Positions 33,896 through 43,596 of a stretch of 64,000 nucleotides of DNA are shown piece by piece; position 1 is the stretch's first letter; the number at the start of each line of letters is the position of its first letter. The notes under the pieces were generated by a model. It saw only the letters and a program-made list of their open reading frames with translations. It was not told the origin of the DNA and did no database searches. Both the position numbers and the translations under genes were made by a program. Source of the DNA: Acidimicrobiaceae bacterium (GTDB lineage: Bacteria; Actinomycetota; Acidimicrobiia; Acidimicrobiales; Aldehydirespiratoraceae); the NCBI GenBank assembly GCA_009842325.1, contig VYFQ01000014.1, forward strand, positions 1-64,000. The letters run 5' to 3'.

Positions 33896-34108
33896 TCAGA
33901 CCCGCCTCACCTCTACGACAGTCCTGCGAAGCCGGCCGGCCCTTCTCCCGAGCAGGTAGGCGAGGCCGATCAAGACGCTGGCCGCCGCGGCCGCTCCGTA
34001 CGCGACCTTGACGAGAAGCGGCTGGGTGTCCCGGTCGATGTCGGCTTGGAGGTCGCGCAGCGCGTCCACCAGCGAATCACGGGTGATCCGGTCCGGTTCC
34101 GCGGTCAC
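33896..34108 (-). CDS. 70-residue single-pass membrane protein
   Basis: The protein has a charged amphipathic N-terminus (TRDSLVDALRDLQADIDRD), one membrane segment (KVAYGAAAAASVLIGLAYLLG) and a basic tail RRAGRLRRTVVEVRRV. Actinobacterial proteins of this layout often sit next to holin-X-like proteins. The start is GTG at 34108, overlapping the upstream gene by GTGA. Function unknown. Confidence 0.65.
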   Translation of the reverse strand: MTAEPDRITRDSLVDALRDLQADIDRDTQPLLVKVAYGAAAAASVLIGLAYLLGRRAGRLRRTVVEVRRV

Positions 34109-34404
34109 CGGAGGCCTCGCTTGCCGACCTGGCGCAACAGCAGGGCGATGACCGCGGCGAGCGCGCCGATCGCGATCAGGTAGGGGATCCACGACCAGTT
34201 CCCGTCGAAGGCGCCTCGCGTCTCGGTCTGCAGGGCCCGCAGCAACGAGAGCAGCAGCAGGATCACACCCACGACCAGCGCGACGCTCCCGGCGAGACCC
34301 ATCGACACCCATCGCCCGGCTCCCCGCAGCGGGCCGAGCAACTCTTGGCGCACGTAGGCCTTGATCAGGTCCACGACTTCTGCGACGCCCTGCCTGCGTG
34401 CCAA
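34105..34404 (-). CDS. holin-X-like small membrane protein
   Basis: This 99-residue protein has two membrane helices (about residues 37-58 and 70-90) and an N-terminal amphipathic segment, VVDLIKAYVRQELLGPL. It resembles the putative actinobacterial holin-X family, which despite the name is chromosomal and mostly not linked to lysis. It is the first gene of the seven-gene minus-strand operon that runs to the protease gene at 30841. The start is the ATG at 34404. Confidence 0.7.
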   Translation of the reverse strand: MARRQGVAEVVDLIKAYVRQELLGPLRGAGRWVSMGLAGSVALVVGVILLLLSLLRALQTETRGAFDGNWSWIPYLIAIGALAAVIALLLRQVGKRGLR

Positions 34405-34437
34405 ACCTGGTCCCTCCGGCCCTTCAGCGACCTTGTT

Positions 34438-34476
34438 GCCCGCTCTTGTTCGCTTCGCTCACGGGCCGCTCAGGCC
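34438..34476. repeat. 39-bp dispersed intergenic repeat, copy 1
   Basis: This segment matches 58572-58610 at 36 of 39 positions. It sits eight bases beyond the stop of the Lon-domain gene on the minus strand. It contains repeated GAGCG units and a GGCC..GGCC palindrome but no clear terminator. Confidence 0.6.
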
Positions 34477-34483
34477 CCCCACG

Positions 34484-35131
34484 CTACCCGGCGCCGAGTT
34501 CGATCCGAGCCTTCAACAATTCGACGGCGTCGGCTACGACACGGTGCGCGACGGCGAGCCGCTGGCCGGCGCCCGGCGTGCAAAGCACCTCGTAGCGGTC
34601 GAGCGGACCGAGTGGCGCAAGAGCGGCGGCCCGGTAGGAGGCCTGGGAAACGTCGCGGCCCATATCGACGGGAACCACTTCGGCTGCCGGATGCTGCGGC
34701 CCGGGCGCGATCTCGAGACGCCGGGCCAGGCTGCGTGCCTCGGAGACGAGCGCGCCCAACTGCCGCAGCTGCTCGCCGGTCGGCGGCGACTCACCCTCGG
34801 GCTCATCGGGCCAATCCTCAGTCTCGGCGCAGGGGTACGGATCGTCGGGCAGCCACCGCCGCACCCGGATGCGACGGACTCCCAGCGCCATCACCAGCAT
34901 CCGGCCGTCGGCCAGCTCCCGGGCCTCCACCACTCGGGCCATGGTGGCCACATCGCACCGCACATCTCCGCCCCCTACCTCGCGGCCCCGCTCGATCAGC
35001 ACGACGCCCATTTCGGTGTCCGTCGAGATGACGGTGTCGAGCATGGCCACATAGCGGGGCTCGAAGACGTGCAGCGGCAGCGGCGATCCGGGGAGCAGCA
35101 CCGACTGGAGCGCGAACATCGGCGTAGCCAC
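34484..35131 (-). CDS. Lon N-terminal-domain-like protein (LON substrate-binding domain)
   Basis: A 215-residue stand-alone LON_substr_bdg domain protein without ATPase or protease domain. Visible family features are MFALQSVLLPGSPLPLHVFEPRY at the start, the VLIERGREVGGGD strand and GVRRIRVRRWLPDDPY. Such proteins are widespread in actinobacteria and their function is not settled; a role in substrate selection is only suggested by homology. The start is ATG at 35131, 13 bp after the PBP4 stop. Confidence 0.85.
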   Translation of the reverse strand: MATPMFALQSVLLPGSPLPLHVFEPRYVAMLDTVISTDTEMGVVLIERGREVGGGDVRCDVATMARVVEARELADGRMLVMALGVRRIRVRRWLPDDPYPCAETEDWPDEPEGESPPTGEQLRQLGALVSEARSLARRLEIAPGPQHPAAEVVPVDMGRDVSQASYRAAALAPLGPLDRYEVLCTPGAGQRLAVAHRVVADAVELLKARIELGAG

Positions 35132-35144
35132 GGTGGCCTCGCTC

Positions 35145-36773
35145 CTATTGGCCGGTGTCGGTGCCGGTGTCGGTGCCCGTGTCGACTACCGGCGCCCTCG
35201 CCGGTTGCGGATGGAGCAGCGCGTCGGCCGAGGACGGTCCATACGGGTGGCCGGCCGCAGCCGCGATGAGGTCTTCCTGAAAGGCGTTGCAGGAGAGGGC
35301 TTGACGCTGCCAAGCGGGATCGAAGATGAGGCCGTCGCGGTTGGAGATCAGCGCGAACGTGAGCACGTCGCCGTTGCGGGCCACGGTCACCCCCGCCAGC
35401 GCCGAGACGTCGTTGAGGGTCCCGGTCTTGGCCCACACCGGCTGGTCCACCGCACCGCCGGTCAAGCCGGACGAGTCGGCGACGGCCTCGTCGGAGGGCT
35501 GCTCTGCCTCGCATTCCCGCAGGGTGCCGCTCTCCCCCACCACGGCCAGACCGCTCACTAGAGGCGAATCGGGGCCGGCGCGCAGCAGCAGCTTGGCGAT
35601 CAGGTCACAGGTCAGCCGATTGTGCAGCGAGAGTCCCGAGCCGTCGGCAATGACGATCCCGGTGGTCGAGACGCCCAGCAGTCGCTCCAGCACGTCGTGG
35701 ACGTCGGTCACCGCCTCGGCGCGGGCCGAGCCTGAGAAACGCCTTCCAATGTCCTTCAGGAGCATCTCGGCAGTGGTGTTGTCCGAGTAGCGCAGCATCC
35801 GGGCCACTATTTCGGACATGGGCGGCGACTCGACGCTGCCCAGCGAGTGAAGCTCAGAGAGCGGCGGCGCAGTGCCCTTGGCGGCCTCCCCCGAGATGCG
35901 GATGGTGCGGGCCTCCATCAATCCGTCCAGCACCTGCGCGGCGTGGAGCGCGGGATCGACGGCCCGCACGTTCTCCCGCCTGCTGGCGTAGTCCGCCGAC
36001 GCCGGGAAGGACACGTACCCGTCGTTGAGCAGCAGAGCGGACAGGGGACCGACCTGGTTGCTGTTGACGTAGGACTGCTTCCAGATGGGCTGGCTGCTGG
36101 GCTGAACGATCTGGCCCGAGTAGTCCCGCTCCGCCTCGGGGAAGCGCGACTCGTCGGCGAGGACGCTGCCCTCCACCACCGAGATGCCCCGATCGCGCAG
36201 GCTGGCCACGGCCTGCACGGAAAGGTCCGTGAAGTCGGTGTGGACCATGGGCTCGGGGAAGCGCCTTATATAGGAGAGCGTCGACAGGACGGGGTCGCCC
36301 CGTCCAACCAGATAGACGTCGCCGGCGAGCACGCCGCCGGCAGCCGCGCTGAGGTCCGCGGTGCGCACGAAGGCCTCGGTGGTGAAGGTGGCCTCGGGCC
36401 CCGCGGTCTCGAGGATCACGGCCGCGGTGACGATCTTCATCAGCGAGGACGGCACCAGCGGCACCTCGGCCTGCTCGCTCATGACGAGCTCACCGTTGCG
36501 GTAGACGGCCCGGCACGTCTGCGGCGGAACGCCGGGCAGCTCGTCTACGCCGGAGAGCCGCTCGAACAGGCGGGCCTCGGTGACCGGACCCGACAGCCAC
36601 GAAGGCGTCCGGCGAACGTTCAACAGCGGCGTGGACACCACCATCTCCGGAGGGCCGGCGTCGGCGACCCAGCCCGGATCGGAGTCGGCGTTGATGCGCC
36701 GCGCCTGGATATACGACCCGATCGCGGTGGTCGCCAGCGCGGCCAGCAGGATCGAGACCAGGATCCGACGCAC
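35145..36773 (-). CDS. dacB: D-alanyl-D-alanine carboxypeptidase/endopeptidase (PBP4 family)
   Basis: A 542-residue peptidase S13 that trims or opens peptidoglycan cross-links outside the membrane. The N-terminus is an uncleaved or cleaved signal helix (ILVSILLAALATTAIGSYI). The penicillin-binding motifs are all present: SLMK (SxxK) near residue 120, YSDN (SxN) near 350 and KTGT near 470. The C-terminus ends in a short TGTD repeat (TGTDTGTDTGQ) encoded by a near-perfect GTGTCG-type repeat. The start is GTG at 36773, chosen because it begins at the signal peptide and leaves room for the divergent gene at 36847. Confidence 0.9.
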   Translation of the reverse strand: MRRILVSILLAALATTAIGSYIQARRINADSDPGWVADAGPPEMVVSTPLLNVRRTPSWLSGPVTEARLFERLSGVDELPGVPPQTCRAVYRNGELVMSEQAEVPLVPSSLMKIVTAAVILETAGPEATFTTEAFVRTADLSAAAGGVLAGDVYLVGRGDPVLSTLSYIRRFPEPMVHTDFTDLSVQAVASLRDRGISVVEGSVLADESRFPEAERDYSGQIVQPSSQPIWKQSYVNSNQVGPLSALLLNDGYVSFPASADYASRRENVRAVDPALHAAQVLDGLMEARTIRISGEAAKGTAPPLSELHSLGSVESPPMSEIVARMLRYSDNTTAEMLLKDIGRRFSGSARAEAVTDVHDVLERLLGVSTTGIVIADGSGLSLHNRLTCDLIAKLLLRAGPDSPLVSGLAVVGESGTLRECEAEQPSDEAVADSSGLTGGAVDQPVWAKTGTLNDVSALAGVTVARNGDVLTFALISNRDGLIFDPAWQRQALSCNAFQEDLIAAAAGHPYGPSSADALLHPQPARAPVVDTGTDTGTDTGQ

Positions 36774-36846
36774 TCCGCCATCGTACGCCGCCCGCCGCTC
36801 CGGGCCGGGCTGCCCGGCCGCGACAGTGTCTCGGTAGGGTCGGCGC

Positions 36847-37233
36847 ATGGACATCGTGGCCGCCCTGTTCATCGACGACATCCAGCTCCGCCAGGTGCCG
36901 GGGCCCTCCACCCGCATCGACCTGACCGGCGTGCAGTTCTCGGCGGTCGCCCCCACGGAGCTGCCGCTGGTGTGGGCCCCCCACCTTGTGGTGATCGTTC
37001 GCTGCGCTCCCGAAGAGCCCGGCGTCGGGGCTCTCGAGGTCGCCTATTTCCGGGACGAGGAGCGGATAGCCCGCAACGTGCAGCCGCTGCAGGTCGAGCC
37101 GGGGAAGTTCAACTACCGGTTGGTCCGGGCCGAACTCGAGTTCGCCGACTACGGCACGGTCGAGGCCCGGGCTCGCATCGATGCCGGACCGGTGACGGTG
37201 GTCCCCTACACCCTGCTGCCGCCCCCGAACTAG
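36847..37233 (+). CDS. 128-residue conserved-looking hypothetical protein
   Basis: A small beta-rich soluble protein starting MDIVAALFIDDIQLRQVPG and ending VTVVPYTLLPPPN. Layout (all-beta, about 130 residues, conserved opening describing a short strand-loop-strand) recalls DUF6941-type actinobacterial proteins, but I am not certain of that family. There are no catalytic motifs, signal peptide or membrane segments. It is divergent from the PBP4 gene, sharing a 73-bp promoter interval, and precedes tkt by 118 bp. Confidence 0.65.
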   Translation: MDIVAALFIDDIQLRQVPGPSTRIDLTGVQFSAVAPTELPLVWAPHLVVIVRCAPEEPGVGALEVAYFRDEERIARNVQPLQVEPGKFNYRLVRAELEFADYGTVEARARIDAGPVTVVPYTLLPPPN

Positions 37234-37351
37234 CCGCTGCCTCCCCGGAACCCGGGCCGCGCGGCCGTGCCCTGGACTCCTCCCCCTCCGGGTCCGCAGT
37301 AGTAGCTATGGTGAGCCGCGCGTGCGCGGAGTGCGAGCGGTTGGAGGGCCG

Positions 37352-39325
37352 GTGACTTCCATCGAGAGGCTTGGAATCAACGTAATCAAGGCGCTGGCTA
37401 TGGACGCGCCCCATGCGGCCCGCTCAGGCCACCAGGGCACCGCCATGGCCCTGGCTCCGCTCGCCCACGTTCTGTGGACCCGGATCATGCGCTACGACGC
37501 CCAGCGGCCGGACTGGCCCGACCGGGACCGGTTCGTGCTCTCGGCCGGTCACGCCTCGATCCTGCAGTACGCCATGCTGTACCTCACCGGCTACGGCCTC
37601 ACCCTCGACGACCTCAAGGACTTTCGGCAGTGGGGGTCGTCCACGCCCGGCCATCCCGAGGTCGGCTGCACCCCGGGGGTGGAGGTGACCACCGGCCCGC
37701 TCGGTCAGGGCATCGCCAACGCGGTGGGCATGGCTATCGCGGAGAGCCAGATGCGAACCCGCTACGGCGCCGATGTCTGCGACCACCGCATCTTCGTGAT
37801 CGCCGGCGACGGCGACCTGTCCGAGGGTGTCAGCCATGAGGCGGCTTCGCTGGCGGGACACCTGGGCCTGGGCCGGCTGGTGGTGGTCTATGACGACAAC
37901 GAGGTCACCATCGACGGCGGCACCGACCTCGCTCTCTCCGACAACGCCGCGCAGCGATTCCGGGCCTACGGCTGGCATGTCATCGAACTCGGCGAGGCGG
38001 CCGAGGACCTCGACGGACTGGAAGCCGGGCTGCGCCACGCGGCCGCCGTCGAGGACCGCCCGTCGTTGGTGATCCTGCGTTCTGTGATCGCCCATCCCGC
38101 GCCCCAGGCATCGGGAACGCCGGCCGCGCACGGCTACGCCATCTTCGACGAGGAGATCGCGGCCACCAAGGACTTGATGGGACTGCCCGCCGCGGAGACG
38201 TTCCATGTTCCTTCCGGGGTGCTCGACTACTACCGCCGCGCCGGGACCGCCGGCCAGGACGAGCGCTTCGCCTGGGAGGCCCGCACAGCCGCCTTCGATG
38301 GCGACCGCGACGGCCTCGAGGCGTGCTTGGCCGCGACCGGCCGTGCCGGCTGGGAGGACTCGCTGCCGTCATTTGAGCCGGGCCAGTCGGTCGCCACCCG
38401 CAAGGCCTCCAGCGCCACCTTGCAGGCCCTCCTACCGGTGGTTCCGGGACTCACGGGCGGCGGCGCCGACCTGACCGGCAACACCGGCACGGCCATAGCC
38501 GACGCCGGGGTGTTCTCGACCCGCGGGCCGGGAGGCCGCCAGATCTACTTCGGCGTGCGCGAGCACGCCATGGGAGCCATCGCCAACGGCATGGCCCTTC
38601 ACGGCGGTGCCATACCGGTGGTGGGCACGTTCCTGGTGTTCGCCGACTACATGCGGCCCGCGGTGCGGCTCGCCGCGCTGTCGGAAGCCAAGGTCATCTT
38701 CGTGTGGAGCCATGACTCGGTGGGCGTGGGAGAGGACGGCCCCACCCACCAGCCCATCGAGCATCTGGCCTCGCTGCGAGCCATCCCGAACCTGCGGGTC
38801 ATCAGGCCCGCCGACGCCACCGAGACGGTGGGGGCCTGGGGGGTTGCGGTGGGGTCCGAGGGTCCGACTGCTTTGATCCTCACCCGCCAGGGCGTGCCCG
38901 TGCTCGAGGGCACCCGGGCCGAAGCGGTCGCGTCGGGCGGCTACGCGCTGCGAGAGCCCGCGGAACCCAGCCTGACGCTGGTGGGGACGGGCAGCGAGGT
39001 GGCGGTGTGCTGCGACGCGGCCGCGATCCTGGCCGCCGAAGGAGTCGCAGCTCGCGTCGTGTCGCTGCCGTCGTGGGAGCTGTTCGCCGAGCAGCCCTAC
39101 CCCGAGCAGGCCCGGGTGCTTCGGCCCGATCTCCCGTCATTGGCGGTGGAGGCGGGCAGCACCATGGGATGGAGCCGCTGGACCGACGAGGCGGTAGGCA
39201 TCGACCGCTTCGGCGCCTCGGCGCCCGGCGCGGTGGTGATGGAGCAACTCGGTATCTCCGCCTCCAACGTGGTCGGCAGGGCCCGGGCTCTGCTGGCCGG
39301 CACGCAAACACGGGCCGCCCTGTGA
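37352..39325 (+). CDS. tkt: transketolase
   Basis: A 657-residue thiamine-diphosphate enzyme of the pentose phosphate pathway. It has the N-terminal GHASILQYAMLY (His ligand), GPLGQGIANAVGMA, and the ThDP/Mg motif GDGDLSEGVSHEAASLAGHL ending in YDDNEVTIDG. The second domain has YFGVREHAMGAIANGMALHGG with the catalytic Glu-His pair and SHDSVGVGEDGPTHQP. The start is GTG at 37352, with GGAGGG upstream; an earlier GTG lacks family similarity. Transaldolase follows 23 bp later, so the two form one unit. Confidence 0.95.
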   Translation: MTSIERLGINVIKALAMDAPHAARSGHQGTAMALAPLAHVLWTRIMRYDAQRPDWPDRDRFVLSAGHASILQYAMLYLTGYGLTLDDLKDFRQWGSSTPGHPEVGCTPGVEVTTGPLGQGIANAVGMAIAESQMRTRYGADVCDHRIFVIAGDGDLSEGVSHEAASLAGHLGLGRLVVVYDDNEVTIDGGTDLALSDNAAQRFRAYGWHVIELGEAAEDLDGLEAGLRHAAAVEDRPSLVILRSVIAHPAPQASGTPAAHGYAIFDEEIAATKDLMGLPAAETFHVPSGVLDYYRRAGTAGQDERFAWEARTAAFDGDRDGLEACLAATGRAGWEDSLPSFEPGQSVATRKASSATLQALLPVVPGLTGGGADLTGNTGTAIADAGVFSTRGPGGRQIYFGVREHAMGAIANGMALHGGAIPVVGTFLVFADYMRPAVRLAALSEAKVIFVWSHDSVGVGEDGPTHQPIEHLASLRAIPNLRVIRPADATETVGAWGVAVGSEGPTALILTRQGVPVLEGTRAEAVASGGYALREPAEPSLTLVGTGSEVAVCCDAAAILAAEGVAARVVSLPSWELFAEQPYPEQARVLRPDLPSLAVEAGSTMGWSRWTDEAVGIDRFGASAPGAVVMEQLGISASNVVGRARALLAGTQTRAAL

Positions 39326-39348
39326 TTTGAGAGGAGGACGACTCCGAG

Positions 39349-40467
39349 ATGACTGCGACCACCAGACTGCACGAGCTCTATGACCGTTGCGGCCAGAGTC
39401 CCTGGCTGGACAACATCCGCAGGGGCTGGATCACCGGCGGGGACCTCCAGACATGGGTCGAGCAGGGTGTCCGGGGCTTGACCTCGAACCCGTCGATCTT
39501 CCAGAAGGCCATCACCGCCACCGCCGACTACGACGACGAGTTCCGGTCCTCCATCGATGCCGGGCTCGACGTCGAATCGTCCTACTGGCGCCTAGTGACC
39601 TCCGACATATCGGCTGCGGCCGCGGTCCTGCGCGGGGTCTACGACGAGTCCGACGGACTCGACGGCTATGTGTCGGTGGAGGTCGCTCCCGATCTCGCCC
39701 GGGACGGCGAGGCCACCGCCGCAGCCGCCCGGAACCTGCACGATCAGCTCGCGCTGCCCAACCTCTACGTGAAGATCCCGGGAACGGCTGAGGGTCTCGC
39801 GCCCATCTCCCAGATGATCGCGGAGGGCAACAGCATCAATGTCACGTTGATCTTCAGTGTTGAGCGCTACCTCGAAGTAGCCGACGCGTACATGTCCGGG
39901 CTCGAGCGAAGGTCCGGGGACCTTTCGAGAGTGTCCAGCGTGGCGTCGTTCTTCGTGTCGAGGATCGACACGGAGGTGGACCGGCGCCTCGAGGCGATCG
40001 GCACCAACGAGGCTCTGCAGTTACGGGGCAAGGCTGCCATCGCCAACGCCAAAGTCGCATACTCCCATTTCCAGAGGCTCTGCTCCGGGCCGCGCTGGCA
40101 GGCGCTGTCCGCCAGAGGGGCCCGACCTCAGCGCCTGCTGTGGGCGAGCACATCGACCAAGAACCCGGCCTATCCCGACACGCTCTACGTCGACGAGCTG
40201 ATCGGCCCTGGAACGGTGAATACCCTTCCCGACGCCACGTTGGAGGCCTTCGAGCACCATGGCACCGTCGAGCCCACGCTCGGGTCGGGAACCGACGAGG
40301 CCGTCGAGGTGCTCGACCGGATCGCAGCGGTGGGCGTCGACCTCGAAGCCGTCACCGCCCAACTCGAGGACGAGGGCGTCGCCGCTTTCGCCAAGAGTTT
40401 CGACGAGCTCCTAGGGGTGCTAGGTGACAAGGCCGACGACCTCCACGCCGCCTCCCGCCCCTCCTAG
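39349..40467 (+). CDS. tal: transaldolase
   Basis: A 372-residue transaldolase linking the pentose phosphate pathway to glycolysis. The Schiff-base lysine is in NLYVKIPGT (about residue 140). Other family blocks are [13 protein letters not shown] near the N-terminus, [11 protein letters not shown], and [22 protein letters not shown]. Length and motifs match the actinobacterial tal type. It is preceded by GAGAGGAGGA and starts with ATG at 39349. Its last 44 bases overlap the cysD start, an unusually long overlap. Confidence 0.95.
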   Translation: MTATTRLHELYDRCGQSPWLDNIRRGWITGGDLQTWVEQGVRGLTSNPSIFQKAITATADYDDEFRSSIDAGLDVESSYWRLVTSDISAAAAVLRGVYDESDGLDGYVSVEVAPDLARDGEATAAAARNLHDQLALPNLYVKIPGTAEGLAPISQMIAEGNSINVTLIFSVERYLEVADAYMSGLERRSGDLSRVSSVASFFVSRIDTEVDRRLEAIGTNEALQLRGKAAIANAKVAYSHFQRLCSGPRWQALSARGARPQRLLWASTSTKNPAYPDTLYVDELIGPGTVNTLPDATLEAFEHHGTVEPTLGSGTDEAVEVLDRIAAVGVDLEAVTAQLEDEGVAAFAKSFDELLGVLGDKADDLHAASRPS

Positions 40468-41383
40468 CCGCCCCAGGGCCGGGGAGCTACCGGACCGGCT
40501 GCAGCGGCTCGAGGACGAGAGCATCCACATCATCCGCGAGGTCAGAGCGCAGTTCAGCAACCCCGTGATGCTCTACTCGATCGGCAAGGACAGCTCGGTG
40601 ATGCTGCACCTGGCCCGCAAGGCGTTCCATCCCGGCCCGATCCCCTTCCCGTTGCTGCACATCGACACGACCTGGAAGTTCTCCGAGATGATCGCCTTCC
40701 GGGACCGGATGGCCGACGAGATCGGCTTCGAACTCGTGGTGCACACCAACCCCGAGGGGGTCGCAGCACAGATCAACCCCTTCGACCACTCGTCGCAGCA
40801 CTACACCGACGTGATGAAGACACGGGCCCTCAGGCAGGCCCTCGACGCCGGCCGCTACGACGCCGCCTTCGGCGGGGCGCGGCGCGATGAGGAGCGCTCG
40901 CGGGCCAAGGAGCGGGTCTTCAGCTTCCGGGACCGGCTCCACCGATGGGATCCGAGGAACCAGCGGCCCGAGCTCTGGAACCACTACAACGGCAGGATCT
41001 CCGCCGGCGAGAGCATCCGGGTGTTCCCGTTGAGCAACTGGACCGAGCTGGACGTGTGGCACTACATCGAGGCCAACGGCATAGAGGTCGTGCCGCTGTA
41101 CTTCGCCGCGCCGAGACCGGTGGTCGAACGGGACGGGACCCTGATAATGGTGGACGACGACCGGTTCAGGTTCGAGGCTGGCGAACGGCCCGAGGCGCGG
41201 TCGGTGCGCTTCCGCACGCTGGGGTGTTACCCGCTCACCGGCGCGGTCGAGTCGACCGCGGCCACCGTGCCGGAGATCGTGGCCGAGATGGCCGGCGCCA
41301 CCCGCTCCGAACGGGAGGGCCGGGTGATCGACCACGACCAGGCCGGCTCCATGGAGGAGAAGAAGCGGGAGGGCTACTTCTGA
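40424..41383 (+). CDS. cysD: sulfate adenylyltransferase subunit 2
   Basis: A 319-residue CysD, the catalytic ATP-sulfurylase subunit that makes APS from sulfate and ATP in assimilatory sulfate reduction. It has the PP-loop [44 protein letters not shown] and the conserved ending EKKREGYF. The GTG start at 40424 lies inside tal (44-bp overlap). The N-terminal Pro-rich 20 residues are outside the family core, so a later start cannot be excluded. It overlaps cysNC by one base. Confidence 0.95.
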   Translation: MTRPTTSTPPPAPPSRPRAGELPDRLQRLEDESIHIIREVRAQFSNPVMLYSIGKDSSVMLHLARKAFHPGPIPFPLLHIDTTWKFSEMIAFRDRMADEIGFELVVHTNPEGVAAQINPFDHSSQHYTDVMKTRALRQALDAGRYDAAFGGARRDEERSRAKERVFSFRDRLHRWDPRNQRPELWNHYNGRISAGESIRVFPLSNWTELDVWHYIEANGIEVVPLYFAAPRPVVERDGTLIMVDDDRFRFEAGERPEARSVRFRTLGCYPLTGAVESTAATVPEIVAEMAGATRSEREGRVIDHDQAGSMEEKKREGYF

Positions 41384-43305
41384 TGGCCCCCGCGGAAGCC
41401 GCAGGCGGCGGCCCGGGCCCGCGGCACGATCTGCTTCGCCTGCTCACGTGCGGCTCGGTGGACGACGGCAAGTCGACACTGATCGGACGGCTCCTGCACG
41501 ACTCGGACCTTCTCTACGACGACCACCTGGCCGCGGTGCGCAAGGACTCGGCCGTCTCGGGCCATGCCGGGGGGCAAGTCGATCTGGCCCTGCTGGCCGA
41601 CGGACTCAAGGCCGAACGTGAGCAGGGCATCACCATCGACGTCGCCCACCTGTACTTCTCGACCTCCCGGCGAAGCTTCATCATCGCCGACGCTCCCGGC
41701 CACGAGCAGTACACCCGCAATATGGCCACGGGCGCCTCCACCGCGGACTTGGCCGTGATACTCGTCGACGCAGCCAAGGGTGTGACCACCCAGACCCGGC
41801 GTCACAGCGCCATCGTGAGCCTGCTGGGCATCAAGGCGGTCGTCATGGCGATCAACAAGATGGACCTCGTCGGCTACGCCGAGGACCGGTTCGACGCGAT
41901 TGCGGCCGAGGCCTCCGGTCTTGCCGGCGCGCTCGGACTGCCCGCCCCCGTATGCATTCCCATGTCGGCGCTGCACGGTGACTGCATCGTTGAGCAGGGC
42001 GCGAGCATGGGATGGTACGACGGACCCTGCCTCATGGAACACCTCGAGCAGGTGGATGTCGGCCGCGCCGCCGGCCCGGCTGGCGCACCGGAGCACGTCG
42101 ACGCGCTGCGACTGCCGGTGCAGCTGGTCATCCGGCCCGACCAGAGCTTCCGGGGATACGCGGGGACCGTCTGTTCGGGAATGCTGCGGCCGGGAGACGA
42201 TGTGCGGGTCGAGCCCTCGGGCCTCATCACCACCGTCGAGCGGATCGTCACCTTCGACGGCGACCTCGACGAGGCCGGGCCGGGCCGGGCCGTGACCGTG
42301 ACCACGGCCGATCCGATCGACATCGGCCGCGGCGACATCCTGTGTAGCCCGGACCGGCCGCCCGAGCGGGCCCGAGAGTTCACCGCGACGCTGGTCTGGA
42401 TGTCGGAGTCTGATCTCGTCCTTGGCCGGGACTACCAACTCCAGCAGGCCGGACAGAGACTGCGCTGCCGGGTGACCGAGCCCGTCCGCCGCCTCGACGT
42501 CGACACGCTCACCTCGGCGCCAGCGCCGGCCATGAGACTCAACGACATCGCCTCGGTGACGCTGCGAACCGACGCCGAGCTCATGTTCGACCCGTACGAG
42601 CAGAACCGGACCTGTGGGTCGTTCATCCTCATCGACCCGAGCGACAACGCCACCGTGGCCGCGGGGATGATCAAGGCGGCGACCCGGGCCGCCCACATCG
42701 TTCCCAGCGCCGGCCGGGTGTCGCCCCAGACGAGAGCGCAGCTGCTGGGCCATAGGGCCCTGACGGTCTGGTTCACCGGGCTGCCCGGCTCGGGAAAGTC
42801 GACGCTGGCCAGAGCGGCCGAGGCCGAGTTGGCCGCGGCCGGAGTCTTCGCCTGCGTGCTCGACGGCGACAACCTGCGATTCGGACTCAATGCCGATCTG
42901 GGGTTCGCGCCCGAGGACCGGGCTGAGAACATCCGCCGGGCCGGCGAGGTGGCCGCTCTGCTGCACCGGTACGGCGCAGTCGTGCTGGCTGCGTTCATCT
43001 CGCCCTACCGCCAGGACCGCGACCGGGTGAGGAACCTGCATCCCGCGGGCACCTTCATGGAGGTGTTCGTGGACGCGCCGCTCGACGTCTGCGAGGCGCG
43101 CGACCCCAAGGGCCTCTACGCCAAGGCGAGAGCCGGCACCATCTCCGACCTGACCGGCGTGTCAGCCCCCTACGAGGCGCCGGCCGAGGCCGAAATGCGC
43201 GTCCGCACGGCCGAGACCGACGTCTCGGAGGCGTCGGCCGAGATAGTGGCCGAGGTGCTGCGGCGGGTGCGCGAACCCGGTGGCGGCACGAGTGGGCCCC
43301 ACTAG
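41383..43305 (+). CDS. cysNC: bifunctional sulfate adenylyltransferase GTPase/APS kinase
   Basis: A 640-residue fusion of CysN, the GTPase subunit that drives APS formation, and CysC, which phosphorylates APS to PAPS. The GTPase part has GSVDDGKST, DAPGHEQYTRNMATGAS and NKMDLVGY. The kinase part (from about residue 450) has P-loop GLPGSGKST, LDGDNLRFGLN and FISPYRQDRDRVR. The start is the ATG at 41383, overlapping the cysD stop (TGATG); the longer open frame upstream is inside cysD. No PAPS reductase follows in this window. Confidence 0.95.
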   Translation: MAPAEAAGGGPGPRHDLLRLLTCGSVDDGKSTLIGRLLHDSDLLYDDHLAAVRKDSAVSGHAGGQVDLALLADGLKAEREQGITIDVAHLYFSTSRRSFIIADAPGHEQYTRNMATGASTADLAVILVDAAKGVTTQTRRHSAIVSLLGIKAVVMAINKMDLVGYAEDRFDAIAAEASGLAGALGLPAPVCIPMSALHGDCIVEQGASMGWYDGPCLMEHLEQVDVGRAAGPAGAPEHVDALRLPVQLVIRPDQSFRGYAGTVCSGMLRPGDDVRVEPSGLITTVERIVTFDGDLDEAGPGRAVTVTTADPIDIGRGDILCSPDRPPERAREFTATLVWMSESDLVLGRDYQLQQAGQRLRCRVTEPVRRLDVDTLTSAPAPAMRLNDIASVTLRTDAELMFDPYEQNRTCGSFILIDPSDNATVAAGMIKAATRAAHIVPSAGRVSPQTRAQLLGHRALTVWFTGLPGSGKSTLARAAEAELAAAGVFACVLDGDNLRFGLNADLGFAPEDRAENIRRAGEVAALLHRYGAVVLAAFISPYRQDRDRVRNLHPAGTFMEVFVDAPLDVCEARDPKGLYAKARAGTISDLTGVSAPYEAPAEAEMRVRTAETDVSEASAEIVAEVLRRVREPGGGTSGPH

Positions 43306-43375
43306 CGTGGGGTCGCCATGGCGCTGAACCGCTACGACGACCGAGCGGCCCGCTAGCCTCGGGCTCACGCGGCGC

Positions 43376-43579
43376 CTACAGATCGGACCCAAGGAGGTGC
43401 GCGGCCTTCTCGACGGCTCGCCGGGCCCGAGTGAGGCGCTTCTCCTCGTCCGACGACTTCGTCTCGCCCGCCTCAATGGAATCCCGCAAGCTCTCAAGGG
43501 CCAGATCCGCGATCTCCTCTGCGATGGCCGAGAGCCGCTCTGAAATATCATGACGCTTATCAACCATGCCTGACACCAT
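43376..43579 (-). CDS. 67-residue coiled-coil hypothetical protein
   Basis: A short charged, mostly helical protein (ISERLSAIAEEIADLALESL, then RLTRARRAVEKAAHLL). Such small helical proteins are common near actinobacterial genes but this one is not assigned. It starts at 43579 or, if the second methionine is used, 43567. It is divergent from the ClC gene with fewer than 30 bp between the starts, so transcripts may be leaderless. Confidence 0.55.
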   Translation of the reverse strand: MVSGMVDKRHDISERLSAIAEEIADLALESLRDSIEAGETKSSDEEKRLTRARRAVEKAAHLLGSDL

Positions 43580-43596
43580 AAGCGCACAATAGGCGG

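Noticed and set aside
35157..35190. GTGTCGGTGCC-type repeats at the end of the PBP4 gene as a separate tandem repeat locus
   Set aside because: Only about three units, in frame as a TGTD tail; too few for a contingency locus.
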